Positions 1-12,289 of a DNA stretch of 64,000 nucleotides are shown one piece after another. Under the pieces are notes generated by a model. It did no database searches. It was not told the DNA's origin and was given only the letters and a program-made list of their open reading frames with translations. Location: the NCBI GenBank assembly GCA_905221605.1, contig CAJNDS010000380.1:750001-814000 (forward strand), in the 5' to 3' direction. Every line of letters starts with the position of its first letter. Position 1 is the first letter of the stretch. The position numbers were made by a program, and so were the translations under genes. The DNA comes from Symbiodinium natans. Its lineage: Eukaryota; Sar; Dinophyceae; Suessiales; Symbiodiniaceae.

Positions 1-1
1 C

Positions 2-229
2 CTCCATGCCTCTCTCAAGCTCAAGGCCGACTGCCTCCAGTGCGCCACGGTAATGACCGTGAATCTCCTCGTCGGCCAGGTGCGCGCAGGGCCGTTGGTC
101 TACGACTTCTCAGAGCAGGCGATCCACGGCTTGGACGACTTGGGAGTGGATTGGTTGAAGCAGGTGGACAAGGGCAATGGAAGCCTGACAGTAGGAATTG
201 AGATTCTTGACGTGCGCCCCCAGCCTTGA
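2..229 (+). CDS. C-terminal exon of an unrecognised protein (5' partial)
   Basis: An open frame runs from the left edge of the window to a TGA at 227-229, giving about 75 residues. Codon third positions are mostly G or C, as in the confident genes of this window. The start lies outside the window, so this is a tail or last exon. It contains a CLQC motif and the segment VYDFSEQAIHGLDDLGVDWL, and ends in EILDVRPQP. I do not recognise the family. No membrane segment is evident. Confidence 0.55.
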   Translation, partial: LHASLKLKADCLQCATVMTVNLLVGQVRAGPLVYDFSEQAIHGLDDLGVDWLKQVDKGNGSLTVGIEILDVRPQP

Positions 230-1519
230 TCCTGCAGCTTGTACATATACTCAGCTGGTTCGGGCTATTGGCTTGTGAAATGATAAAATCTTGTCTGGAG
301 CTCAGCGCCGATTTTGACGCTCAATCGGACTCGAATGTACAGAAGCGTCGTGCGCAGAGTAGCAAGGCTCTTTCTTCGCGGTTTTGGCCCACACGGCCTT
401 CAGCCTTGCAGGCACAGCTGTATCTCACAATTCACACTTCTGCTGCCTCGATGCACATCGATGCACATCGATGCACCTCTAACGAAAGTTGGAGACTCTG
501 ATTTTGGTGTATCCATGCTTATAATATCCGTACCTGCCTAAAAGGCAACATGCACCCAAACCCTGTGTTGTTGCAGAATGCCATGTTCATCACATGTACT
601 GCTGCCTTGTGAGAGACACAGGGGTTGGATTCTGCCTGGCTTTCTGAGAAATTGGCAATTTTTCACTGACACAGCCCAAGTACCTTAATATGCCTAGGAA
701 AACGAAAGAGTTGCTTGCATCGACGCCTTCAAAGCCAGCCATTTATGGATTGCAAGAGATTCGACATATCAGTGGACATGGGCCACTTCGTACATAGCTG
801 CTAACCGACCTTGCAAGACGCCTAATGGAAAATAACGGAAAACACCTGCCACAGCTTGCTTCAGCAAGGGTCAGCAAGAGCAGTGCCAGCCTTTTCCCCG
901 ACATCTGCGCGGCAGACGTTGCAAGCATCACACTAAATGCCCCATAAACCATATAAACCCTAAACCCTCAACCCTGACTCCTAGAACCCTAAACCCTAAA
1001 CCCTGTTGCAGACAGCCAGGTTAGACTGGTGGCACCTTTGCGCATGTTCGGCCCTTGGCAGCTCTTGTGCCTCTCCAGTCATGTAGCATGTTGCCAGCCT
1101 GCGCTGTGGGTGTAGGCTCTTGTTTATAGGGTTGAGGACAGGAGAAGACGAATACTGTCATAGCATGAAGTGTCCCATATACAGCTATAATCGGTTCCAA
1201 GAAGAGAGTATTTCATATTATCTATGGGGACGGGGTTTTAACATTTGAGGGAGGAGGCTGCTTGCACCTCCTTGGTGCCAGCCTCCAAATTCAAAACGCG
1301 GCTCGTGCTGTGCTCGCAGCCACACGAGTGGGATTCAGATGCTACATGTGCCAAGTGAGACGTAGACGTCTGCGTGAGGGTGTAGGGCATAGGGCTGAGG
1401 ATGCCCACCGGGACATAAGCAGTCACTTGTTTAGCGTTAGGATATGCCTTCCAGCAAGTGTACGCTTCCTTTTCTGGGGGGAGCGGCTGTAGCCTTCCCA
1501 GAGCGATGAAGTTGCCGCC
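230..1519. other. Intergenic stretch without a convincing gene
   Basis: I see no frame with coding-type codon bias here. It holds a short run of three near-identical 12-mers (atgcacatcg core, about 450-478), and a mixed telomere-like block of CCCTAAA units at about 953-1005. The short open frames present lack third-position bias and family motifs. Confidence 0.4.
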
Positions 1520-3596
1520 ATGGGATTAGGCTGGACGTTGCTGCTGCTAGCGTCTGTGGGCAGTGCGAATGTGTGTCTGCCAGATGGCATCCCCGAGAAT
1601 GACCGGGCATTCTTGCAAAGCGCCACTGGTGAGCTCGAGGTGGTGAAGCTACTAGCTTTTGACTGGGCTTCAGCAGAGCTGGTGTCGATCATCGCGAGGA
1701 TCGTCATCGAAGAGGCACGGCCAGAGTGCTTATCTGGGTTCTTTTGCTCCCTGTGTACCCCTTGCTGGACCTTTTCATGTTGCTATCTGACTATACTAGA
1801 CCGTTTGTATCTAAAGGAATTACCGTGCGTCGTGCCAGACCCGAAGCCGCTTCGAGACCCTAAACCCAAAGGTCCTGGGGTACAAAGCGGCCATCAGTGA
1901 CATCAGACCCCTGGCGGTGCTTGATGCTGCCCTGCCACTGTCAACTTGCCGAAGCAGCAATTGCAGTGAAACGACTTCAGCGACGGGACATATAGCTCTT
2001 GAGACGTGGATCGGAGCATATGGCGCAGAATTTCAACTTTTCAAGCAGCGACACCCGAACCTGGTTCCGGAAGATCTGGGTTCCATCGGCTATAGTGGTG
2101 AGGAGGCTATGTATGTTCGCCGAGACGTCCTCCACGAAGCCTACCGCAGCACGGGACATGCCCTGCAATTTTACATGAGCTACAATGTTTCCAATTACGA
2201 CGCGAAGCAGCACTTCGACCAGCTGATGGACTTGCCAGCCGAGGAAGAGCTTCCGAAACTAGAGCCCCCCCCCCCCCTCGAGCAATGATTGAGACTTCTC
2301 TCATTTTGTTAGCGAATCTTCGAAGTAAAGCTCCAGACGAGTCATTCGACAACCATGAATCAGCCCCAGGAATGTATGTAAACCATCTGAAAATCGGTCG
2401 ACGTTAATTTTAACGCTACGCGACCCGCCTCGGCCTGAGCTTCCGTGACGAGGCAACCCAAACCAGAGAAGGGCTATTGGGCCTTTGAGGTGTTGGGGGT
2501 GGTGGGGGGGCAGGCGGGGTAGGGTACGGTGGGAAATTTGCAAGATCAGAGCTTGGGGATCAGCTTTATCCGACAACCCCATCCACCAGCCCAAGACCAA
2601 CCCTAAGCCCGAACACCCGAAGCTCCAACAGCCTAAAACCTGGTTCAGCAAAAATGCGTTGCCAGACTCCCTAAAAGGAGATCGCCCTCTGCAACGAGAC
2701 CGGTCGTCTTTGGACCGATCCGACTTTTATGAACCTATATGCTCACTGGACCGGCGATTTCGATGGTCTCATTGAGGCGGGTTTAGGGTTGAGGGTTGGG
2801 ATTGCGCGCCCTCTAACAAGACTAAGGTATGGTGATATGAGTCATGAATGAAAGCAGTCATAGGGGGGAGAGTCGCTATTACTTCAGGGAGGCCCCTTGT
2901 TGCTCTAGACTCCCAAACCCTGAGCCCAAACCCTGAGCCCAAAAGTCAGCCGTGGGGTCACCCAGCCAGGTAACAGAGGGGTATCACGCCAAGTGTCCCG
3001 ACGGGCGTTTTTGGATCTCGCCAACCTGCCGGCACAATACCTCGAGGTGCATTCCGGTTGTTTCCAACCGTCTTGGTTGGCTGGTGGACGTCTTCATGTT
3101 TTGGTCGACAGCATACGGAATGCCTATAGCTATTGGAATATCGCGGAGTGTACAGCAGAACATTGAGCACTTCAACAACCATAAGGTGCTGACCTACTGG
3201 TATCGGCCAGATGTGAGATTTGCCCTGTTGGATCCAGAGCCCATCGTTTTCCCTCGCCACCGTGCGACCGAATGGGCACAGGGGAACAAGCGAACCATGA
3301 CGGAGGGCTCGTACATTGGCAAGCTCGTGGCACGCAACCTGCGCTTCCAGGCCTTCAACTTGTACGAGTTCTTGCAAAACATGCATCTCGATCTTACTGA
3401 AGTGCAGACCCTGCTCGCGACGGTGGCGACAGAAAACATGCCGCTGGAAGCTGCTGCCTGCCGGTGGATCGTGATGAATGCCCAGAAGTGGCGAAATTGG
3501 ATTCGGAAGGATACGAGCTGCCTTCCAGGTTCCCAGGAGACCCCAGTGGCAGCCCTCTTTTCTAGTTTTCATGGCTTTTCCGGGACAAGTGATTAG
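1520..3596 (+). CDS. OpuAC-like (glycine betaine/choline ABC-type) substrate-binding domain protein, secreted
   Basis: Exon 1 (1520-1714) starts MGLGWTLLLLASVGSA, a typical signal peptide, and ends in WASAELVSIIARIVIEE. A GC-AG intron (1715-1871), with telomere-like CCCTAAA near its 3' end, joins it in phase to exon 2 at 1872 (VLGYKAAISD, later WIGAYGAEF). Exon 2 ends around 2243, possibly with a GA donor, or extends toward the C-run at 2266. Exon 3 (2970-3596) has CPDGRFW.SPTCRHNTS.C, VLTYWYRPDVRFALL and a GSYIGKLVARN segment. This order matches periplasmic glycine-betaine-binding-like proteins that are expanded in dinoflagellates. In bacteria the fold binds quaternary ammonium compounds for ABC import. 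Here no transporter subunits are adjacent, so ligand and partner are unknown. The family call is fairly sure; the exon 2/3 junction is not. Confidence 0.72.
2403..2435. repeat. Copy 1 of a 33-bp sequence repeated exactly at 25093
   Basis: The 33 bases starting gttaattttaacgctacg and ending cctcggcc recur without a mismatch at 25093-25125. This copy lies in the presumed intron between exons 2 and 3 of the OpuAC-like gene. The origin is unknown; it could be a fragment of a dispersed element. Confidence 0.6.
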
Positions 3597-3612
3597 GACA
3601 GGGCACTTAGGA

Positions 3613-3692
3613 CTATATAGATAATATATATATATATGTATATATATATGTATATATATATAGACATGTGTTCATATATATATATATATAAT
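3613..3692. repeat. TA/TATG microsatellite
   Basis: A run of TA dinucleotides is interrupted by TATG units just downstream of the OpuAC-like stop codon. Confidence 0.85.
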
Positions 3693-3786
3693 GTTTTTGG
3701 TTTATGACATTTAAGGTTTGTGGCCAGCTTCCCTTCATGGATAAAACACCCAAGCAACAAATGGCTGGCCTTTCTTCTCAGAATAC

Positions 3787-4007
3787 TAACCCTAAACCCT
3801 AAACCCTAAACCCTAAACCCTAAACCCTGGCACCGAGGTCACGGGCTTGTTGACGCGAGAGGGATGTACGTCACATCCCGCGCCGCAGCGGTTAGCTGCA
3901 GCTTCTGCGCATCTGGAACCTAAGCTTACAGGAATTCATGGTTTTGGGTTTAGGGTTTAGGGTTTAGGATTTAGGGTTTAGGGTTTAGGGTTCAGGGTTT
4001 AGGGCGT
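3787..4007. repeat. Interstitial telomere-like blocks in opposite orientations
   Basis: CCCTAAA units at 3787-3828 and TTTAGGG units at about 3946-4006 flank a short coding-like segment (about 3835-3923). The two blocks are complementary and so could pair. Confidence 0.8.
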
Positions 4008-7000
4008 AGGAAATTAGGGAGTTCGTTGTCTTATATTCCCTTGGCGAACCTATCTCCCAAAGAAGAAGAACCGCAAAGTAGGAGGTTCTTGAATTTTTGG
4101 TTGACAGTTGTTGTGGGTTCTCCTGCAGAGCATCGTCGATACAAGGGTTTCAGAGAAGAGCAGAGGAACATCATCAAACTCCTTGGTGGACGACTCTGGG
4201 CAGACCTACACCTGTCAGTCCTGTATCCGGGCCGAGACTGTTTTGGAAAGCGCTTTTGGCTTTTAGCGGGTTTAGGTTTGAGGGTCAGGCGTGTTATATT
4301 TGTAAGGAGCTACGAACACTACAAACCTTAAAGCCCAAGCCCCAAACCCGAAGCATTGCAAACCTTGAAGCGTAAAGCCTAAACCCTGAACCCTAAACCC
4401 AAGAGCAGTTCAGGTAGTCCTGGCACCTTTCAGAGCTCGTCCGGTGGGACTGTATGCCTGGACTGCGAGCCTGGACACTGGGTTGCAGTTCAGCAACAAA
4501 CTAAGGGAACTAAGGGATTGAAGGCTGCGGCTTTAGGCTCATGGAAATAAGTAAGTTGCCGTAATATGGGAGATTCGTAAACAGTGTCTGTTTGTCTTTT
4601 GTTTTTGTTTTTTCTCTTTCTCTCTCTCTCTCTCTTGTAATTTTCGTTCTCTATCAGCAGCCTAGGAAGAGTGGCAGGCATGGGAGGCCTCACGGTGTGC
4701 GAGGTGTGCACGCTGGGCAGCTACGCGAACTCCTCTGCCATGACCGAGTGCCTTCTTTGCTTTGATGCCGACGGAGGTGGAGAGTGGACCACAAGTCGTG
4801 TGGCGCAAGGAGAGGATAGGTGGATTGAAGTAGAAGGGGCAAGCGATGCCAGCTTCTGCCACTGCAGGTCAGGCTGGTTTCTCCATAATGGCGAGTGCCG
4901 ACAGTGCAGTGCAGGGACCATTTGTGCCGGCTCTGGCCAGCTAGAACTACTCCCTGGCTACTTCTCCAATGCAGAAGACCCTGGATATGTCTTCAAGTGT
5001 GACAATGTGGGGATCTGCCCCGGGGGCATGCCCGGATCCTGCGCCGACGGGCGGGATGCCAGCAGCGTGGCCTGCAGCGCTTGCCTGCCGGGCTTTCGCC
5101 CGAGCCGCGAAACCTGCATACCCTGCAGTGGCAGCGACTTAGAGATACACTTAGATGCCCTTAAAGGGGGCCCTTGGCCGACTGGAGGGGTGGTATTGGC
5201 CACCTTATGGGGCCTGGCCCCCCTGAACCCTAAACCCCTTAAGGTGACTACGCCGTCTTTACCCTGCTGGGTTTGGCGATCGCGTGTGGCACAGGATTTT
5301 TTCATGTCTGGCGCCTGCACCAAGCAAGGCTGGGTTTCACTTGGAGTGGCTTTTGAGTGCTTAGAGTTCAGACGGTTCCTCGTCATCTTGACCTTCACAA
5401 CCCCCAAAAGACCCTACAAAACCCTATGATAACCCCACATAACCCTATGATAACCCTATGATAACCCTATGATAACCCTATGATAACCCTATGATAACCC
5501 TATGATAACCCTATATAACCCTATGATAACCCTATTACAACCCTACTTCAACCCTATCTGTAGCCCTTTTCTAACCCAAATTATAGCCCTGGAAGGCACC
5601 GCACCGTGAGACCCGTGGCCTTGCTGAACCTGATGCTTGGACAGATCCCCTTTTTGGGATGATCTAACACAAGAATATTGCAATATAGCAGTACCAGAAT
5701 ATAGCAATAGAACAACATATCAAGATAAGAATATGAGACGAGTTAGCAACATAAGAAAGAGCAATCTCTTTGCCTTGGTTTAGGGCCTAGGGTGGCCCAT
5801 AGGCCTCAGGGATGCATCGGATTTTCTCTGATTAGGGCGAGGATTCTTTTTTGTGGAAGAGTGCTTTCATAGGGTTTTCAACGGCCCAAGCTAGAGGATG
5901 ATGTACGTCACGCAGCTGGTTGTGTATCTCCAGCTCCTGGTCGTCCTCCAGAAGATCGATGTAAACTGGGATGAGCCTTTCCTTCTGCTACTGGAGGTCT
6001 TCAGCATCATGTCCTTGAATGAGTTCGTGAAGTCGCTCCATGTGCTCTCATGTGTAACATACATCTCTCCGACCTCCGAGTTTCTTCTTCAGACGCTTGC
6101 TGTGCCCGCGTTTTTCATGCTGGCTCCAAGCATGCACGTGATTCTGATGGTGGTCCCAAGATGGCGCAGCCGGCGCCGGGGAAATGCAAAGCTGCATGTG
6201 CTTTTCGAAACGATCGGGTCGCTGTCGGTGCTCTTCTTCATCGTGTTGTGCACAGCTGTTGTGGTTCCTCTCCAGTGCCATGAGCACCCAAATGGTGTTT
6301 GGACCCTGCAGACAAGCGTGAAGATGGTATGCAACTTTACAGGGGTCCATCTACAGCTTTGTGTCATTGGTGCCGTCCTAGGTCTTCTACCTCTGGGCTT
6401 CCTGTCCTTGTGTGCCTGGGCCGTCTTACATGAGTTCCCAAGGCGGGTGAAGCAGGGAGACATGAGCTTCATCAGCGCCTTCTCCTTCCTCGTGCTGCGC
6501 TTCTCGCCGGGACACGAGGGGTTCGCCATCTTCCTCTTGCTTCGGAACATGCTCTTCGCCCTTGCGCCGGTCTTCCCTTCAGCAAGCACGAGCTTGCTCT
6601 TGATTCAGGCACTGGTTTGCTCCAACCTCTTTGGGGTCTCCTTCTTCAAGCCCTGGCGCACCTTGCATGGCACCTATGCCGACATCTTGGCCAGCGCGAT
6701 CTTCCTAATCGTTATCCTTCAGGCTGCCTTCTTCGTATCCGATGTCGATAAGGCCTCCTCCTCGATCCCAGGCTGCGCTCTCGATTTTCGGTTGTTTCTA
6801 CACATTGTTTGGCCATAGATGGGCCAAAATGGACCTGTAGGGCTTACGGTTTTAGGGTTTCGGTTTGTTTAGGACTGAGGGTTCAGGGGTTTTAGGTCTC
6901 GCGGGGGGGTTCTTCGAACAGCTTTTAGGATTCTTTGCACGATTGCCCTGGCCTCCATCCTTATCGGCCTTCTCATATCGAGCACGGTCACGCTGGGAAG

Positions 7001-7028
7001 ACACGTGTTTGCTCGGCACGGCAGCTGA
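3835..7028 (+). CDS. Cysteine-rich (GCC2/GCC3, EGF-like) extracellular region plus multi-pass membrane protein
   Basis: Small exons carry Cys-repeat pieces: about 3835-3923 (SCSFCASGT), 4157-4235 (DDSGQTYTCQSC) and 4414-4490 (GTFQSSSGGTVCLDCEPG). The large exon 4678-5127 has CEVCTLGSYANSSAMTECLLC and further CxxC units. A GT-AG intron (5128-5243) joins it in phase to exon 5244-5345 (DYAVFTLLGLAIACGTGFF, a membrane helix). Exon 5897 to about 6770 encodes several hydrophobic helices, including FFIVLCTAVVVPL. A last exon (6929-7028) adds IALASILIGLLIS and a TGA. The Cys pattern resembles the GCC2/GCC3 and ephrin-receptor-like repeats of large dinoflagellate surface proteins, with the Cys-rich part outside the cell by inference. 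Ligand and function are unknown. The boundary near 5344 may use a GA donor. More 5' exons may exist. Confidence 0.65.
5417..5545. repeat. Tandem array of an 11-bp telomere-derived variant (aaccctatgat)
   Basis: About ten head-to-tail copies of aaccctatgat, degrading at both edges into other aaccctat-type units. It sits in the intron between two membrane-domain exons of the Cys-rich membrane protein gene. Confidence 0.85.
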
Positions 7029-7812
7029 GCTGACAAGGGTTTAGGGTTTTAGGATTTGGGGTTTTAGGCTTTAGGGTTTTAGGGTTTTCGGGTTTTCGGG
7101 TTCTAGGGTTTTAGGGTTTAGGGTTTGGGGTTAAGGGTTTAGGCCAACCCTAAACCTGAATCCTGAACTCGGCTCCTCGCGATTGCAAGTAGGCAAACTT
7201 TACCTAGGTGAAGCATGCATGAAGGGACCCAGAACTACGTGCTACTCTTGCTAACAGTTGCACTGCCCGACAGCGTAGAACGCCACTGCCCCCACCACGG
7301 AAATAAAGAAAGTTCAGGTTTTGGACTGACTTAAAGTCTGTTGCACGAGAAAAAGAGTGCGAAACTTCGGTCAAGTCTTCATCTCCAAACCCCAGCAATC
7401 CAATCTCACCCAACCCGGCATGTATCCTTGAAACGATCACATCTTGAGCCTCTGCTCTTTGCCAAGCACAGCTGGCGACGATCACTGCGACATTCAACTT
7501 ATTCAGCAGCAAGCGGAGCAGTTCGAGAGCGCGAGGGGCAGGAAAACAATACAGGGGGCAGGAAAGCAACACAGGGCCCAAAGAAGCCAACGTGATCTAA
7601 TACCCGTGCTAGCCCAACAGGCGCTTGTGTCGCGCCCCTGCCACGTTTTGGCGACACCAGGCGATTGAAGTGGAATCAAGTTCACGCGTCCGAGCCGGGA
7701 GTGCGATGCCGATGGCATTTTTTGACATAATGAAAGCGGCTCTTCACCCGTTAAGCTAAAGCCCTGAATCCCCAACACCGACAACCGAAGACCTTATGAC
7801 CTTTTGAGGTAG

Positions 7813-10800
7813 CAAGTTCCACTACTTCCTCTCCCACCACAAACAAGCGGCTGGGAGTTTGGCACGGCTGATGAAGATCGAGCTCCAGCTGAGGGGCCTG
7901 ACTCTTAAGGTTTAGGGTCCAGGGTGTAGGGTTTAGGGTGCAGGGTTTAGGGTTCGGGGCTCAATCTACAGTAGTAAGGGGTTGATAGAGTAGTAAGAAG
8001 CACTCTTTTGATTAAGGGTAGGTGTGAAGTAGACTGGTGCTGGGGGCCCAAGGCTTGAGGTTCGGGGGTTAAGGGTTAGGGTTAGGCGTGACTAGGAGGT
8101 TTCGGGGGCATGACCCTCTTGAGAAGACTCTGGGCTTTGGGGCTTGGGGTTAGGGTAGCTTGCAAGGAGGTGTGCTTGTTGTTAAAGGGAGAGGTTGAGG
8201 GTCCCAGGACTTCTGGTTTTATTTCTGTGAAACTCCGACTTCCGAAGTTCACGACGCACTGCAAACCCTTGCCGCCGCACATTCTAGCAGGCAAGGGTTC
8301 AGGATGTAGATGTTTGGGTTCAGCCCCAAAACCCTAAACCCGGAACCCTCCACTGCCTCAACCCTAACCAAGCGCGAGACTCTAAGAAAGTCACAGGTGT
8401 CACGGCCTTCTTAGACGCGGACGACTTGACGGATCTCTCCTGGCTGTTTCCGTGGTCGAACTTTACGAAGGGCCTGAGGTTTAGGGTTCAGCACTCCCAG
8501 TCTCAGCCCCTCCCCCTTTTAGGGGCTCTTAAGGTTGTTCAGGATTTCTTCAGCACTGTGTATCTGCGGCAGGAGTACCAACACAAACCACATGCTGCTT
8601 TGGTAAGCCCGATCTGCGCGCCTGCGCATCTGTTGGTGAAGGCACCCGGGCCGAATCCCCGGTTGAATAGCATGAGCCCAGCTTGAGTGTGCATCTTGAA
8701 CGTTGTGTCCAAGCATGGAGTTCGGGGTCCCCGGAGTCCGAATGCAGATGCCGACTTGAAATCATGGCAAACCTCATGTTGTCAACCTGCCTGTCTGATG
8801 GATAATTAAGCAGTTGTACGAAAGAAATAATAAATCCCCACATCCTAGGGGAGGGATCGCACGCAATTTCACCACTAAGTGGGGTGACGGAACAACTCGT
8901 TTGTCCCATCGGAAGAACGACGCTTGACTACCTACATGGCATGCAGTTCCAGCTTGAACTCTAGCGGCTGTGCCTCAAGTAGTTCATTTAATCAAGTTAA
9001 CTCAAGGTCGGTAGATCTGTGCCATGTTGCGAGATGCACTTGTTTGCTCAGAGACATGTTTGCTGCTCTCGTTGAGATTGTAGGAGTGACCTCTAGTTTA
9101 CATGAGTTATTCAGCTATTATTCTGAGGGGTAGCCCGCACATCTAGGAGAGATTGCACCAACCATGCCGAACATTCTTACGAGGGTCATTTATTGCAATT
9201 AGCCTTGTCCAGGTTTCTGAGGCCCAAGAATCCCTAAGTCCGAACTTCCGCAAACAACTACGACCTTTGCTGGACTCTTGGGTGTGGAATTCTTTTACTT
9301 CTGGGCTTTGACCGCACCTCCTCCATGATAGCAACCACAGCAGGCACGTGTCAGTACATAAGTTATACAGGGGGTTAGGGATTGAACTTTTTCTAATAGG
9401 GAATTAGGATTTCATATTCCCCTAACTAGCCCTCGAAGGGACTATGTGGGCACCTGATCCTAGCCCAGAATCCGAAACCAGGGAGCCAACTTCATGTGAG
9501 GGTTTTAGGGTTAGGGTTTTCGGAGCCACTGAGGTTTTCGGTCTTGAGCCAGCGCCCACGTCGCAGCCGAGAGTTTAGGTTGAGGGTTCGAGGGTTGCGT
9601 TGACATTAGGTATTGTTGGGATGCAGGTTGTAAGGCGGCTCCTGTCTGGGTTTCGGTTCTACTGTCTTCCTAATAATCATCTAAGTTGCCTTGAAGCCTC
9701 AATGCTTGCGAAACGGGGCTTCGTGAACTTTACGATGTATTCATTAGCTGTGTGCTGCCGACAGGTACCCATGGCACACTTGATTTCTGAACCCTGACCC
9801 CTGCCCAAGACTCCAAACACTGGCAGAGCCAGCACTGCAAAAGGATGCAGAAAATCCCGAAACCCAAGCCCTCGCTGCACAGCCACAGTCCCGAATCTCC
9901 TTCTTGAGGCCCTCAACCGTGAACCCTACGCTGTTTGAGGTTGAGGGCTCAGTGAGCATGAGCGAAGAAGATCCTTAATCCGGTGTGCTACATAAGCTTC
10001 TATGGTGAAGGGTTTCATTGGGGTTTAGGGGGACATGTCACAGTCCCTTTTTTGTTGATTCAAGAGAATCTCACGAAGTATTGCTCAGAGAGTTTGAAAT
10101 TGCCAACTGCCAACCTACAGCAAACAATGTTCCTACAGCAAACAATGTTCGCAGATTGAGGGCATTTGGGGCTTGCCTGGGTAGTTTCCTTTGCAAAAGC
10201 CTGATAAGAGTGTTTTGGTAAACCCGGATGGCTGCCCACGTGTAGCTGTCCTGTACCAACATGGGATTTTACAGACTGCCCCCTCCAAGCACGGCGATGA
10301 GCGCCTGAACGGGTAGCTAAACCCTAAACTTATCCAAATCATGGTTTCGTCATGACCGGGACCATAAACCATAAACCCGGAATCCACTTTTCCCCTCTGT
10401 CCACAACTTCTTCTGGTTTCAGTTCTCAAAAAAAGATTCCTCGAATCATGACGCCTGGTTCAAGTTCTGAACCCTCTGCACGAAGGAATGTTGAGCACCT
10501 CCTGATCATTGCCTCGCCGGCGGTTCTCACGAGAAAGTGGTGCGTCGCTGAAATCGTAACAGCCAGAATGAAAGGGCTGGAGGCCACACTTCTGGTACTG
10601 CCTTTTGGTTCCAAATCGGAATACTTTCTGTAATTTCCTGAGTTAGAAACCTTGGTGACAAATCTTTGCAGGGATGGATTTGTGAGCTGGACTTAGGCCT
10701 GGCTTCTTCCTGCCTGCTGACACCTTCATCGATGAATTCGAGACTGGGTCCTGCTTGGAAAAAGTCCAAATTGCCCTTCTCTTTCTCAAAACCTTATGAG

Positions 10801-12289
10801 GGATTTGTTCTTTAATAAGGGAACCTGTACATAAAGTTCGAAACCCCAAAACGAGATCGCACCGCCTAGGAGAGTATGTCTCAAAGCAGGGTGGAGCTGG
10901 CAAGCTGGGGATTCGGAACGCAAGACATCACCGAGACCATGAGGTGGCTAAGGACCGTCAAGAAGTTCACCTTGGAGTCCCCTCTCAAGCAGCTGGGCCT
11001 TTTGGGGACAGGGTTTAGGGCTGTGGGGTATATACATCTGGGGCCCTTTCGTAGGCTGATAGGAATCCCAATGAGGAATCTTGAGCTTGAACGGTCTGTA
11101 AACGAGGCTGGCGCAGCTGACGGACGTCCTGAATTCCATATCCAGAACGAGCCGACCCCCACAGCAGCAAGCAGGGGACTCTGACTGCCTCATCTTGGCG
11201 GACCCAGATGCCAAGCCGCGGTTAGGGAACTCCCCGAAGATGGCTGCAAAGCAACCCAATATGGGCAGCTTAAACCCTAAACCCTAAACCCTAAACCCTA
11301 AACCCTAAACCCTAAACCCTAAACCCTAAACCCTAAACCCTAACCCTAAACCCTCAATCCCAAGCCCTAGTTACGTCCCCACAACCCCCAAAAGCACCAA
11401 GGACAGCATGGAGGCCGTGGCGACGGCCCACGTCCTGCGATACTACATGGCCCCTCACATGCTGCATTTGTGCAACGTGCTTCCGAAAGTTCCTCAGGTG
11501 CTGAATGGTGCTGAGCAGGGTTTTAGGTTTTGGCTCCTGAGGAACCTTTCATCTTCCTTAGGTGGTTTCGATACGCTTGACAACCCAAAGGTTATGCCTT
11601 TCTCCCAAGAGAATGGAGCCGCTAAGGTTCTAGGACCGGAAGACACGATCCAACGCGGCACACACAACCTCAGCAGCGCGAGCATGAGTAATCGCCCCTT
11701 GCTGTTGGTGATCTTGTGTACGCGAAGCAGCCTTGTGTCCACCCTGATGGCCGATTGGCTCCTCCAAGCCTATCGCATCGCCGTTTCCTGCCACGTGTTG
11801 CCTGTGACTGCAGAGGACGGCTTTCAGGTGCCTCCGCCGACTGCTCTGGAGGAGATTCGGCAGCACCCGAACATTCGAAGGGCCCACGACTACCATGCGG
11901 GGATTACCTACAGCAAGGTGCTGCAGGCCGTCTTCATGCAGGTGGCCGTGCATTTCTTGCCGCAGTCCTTTGCAGAGGCAGGTTTGGAGCTGAAGGCCAG
12001 GCAGGTGGCTGAGCGACTGCAGCGGGAGCGCTCCGCGAATCTGAGCTCACTCTTGGACATGTCCCAATGCACTTCATCGGATGCACTGAAGACCTTCTCC
12101 TCTGACCGACCTCTTGCTGGCAGTCTGAGCACTGTGCAGGAGCCGCCGGAGTCGCCGGAGCCGCCGGAGTCGCCGGAGTCGGCGGAGCCGCGGCAGGCCG
12201 CCTCTGTGGATGAGCTGCTGATCCTGACGCAGCTCAGCACGCTCAGCGGCCGCAGCACGGAAGACGGCATGGTCGAAGAGGCGTTCTAA
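7813..12289 (+). CDS. TIR-domain protein (multi-exon)
   Basis: Exons fitted: 7813-7909 (FHYFLSHHKQ, LQLRGLTLK); 8397-8478 (TAFLDADDLTDLSWLF); 10486 to about 10607 (NVEHLLIIASPAVLTRKWC, VAEIVTARMKGLEATLLVLP); 10697 to about 10741 (FFLPADTFIDEFE); 10890 to about 11010 (ITETMRWLRTVKKFTL); 11175-11209 (SDCLILADPD); 11402 onward (EAVATAHVLRYYMAPHMLHL), with a possible intron between about 11513 and 11690; and the last exon to 12289 (SLVSTLMADWLLQAYRIAV, CHVLPVTAEDGFQVP). FLSH, LDADDL and WCxxE match strands A, B and helix C of TIR domains. In plant and SARM1 TIRs the equivalent Glu is needed for NAD cleavage, so activity here is possible but inferred. The C-terminus is rich in PESPE repeats. Some exon phases remain unresolved, and an exon may be missing between 8478 and 10486. 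Confidence 0.7.
11270..11357. repeat. Interstitial telomere-like array (CCCTAAA)n in a TIR-gene intron
   Basis: About eleven perfect aaaccct units just before the AAG acceptor at 11399-11401. Confidence 0.9.

Noticed and set aside
7204-7590. Reverse-strand ORF before the TIR gene
   Set aside because: No codon bias. The first TIR exon (7813) on the + strand is well supported, and nothing on the reverse strand resembles a family.
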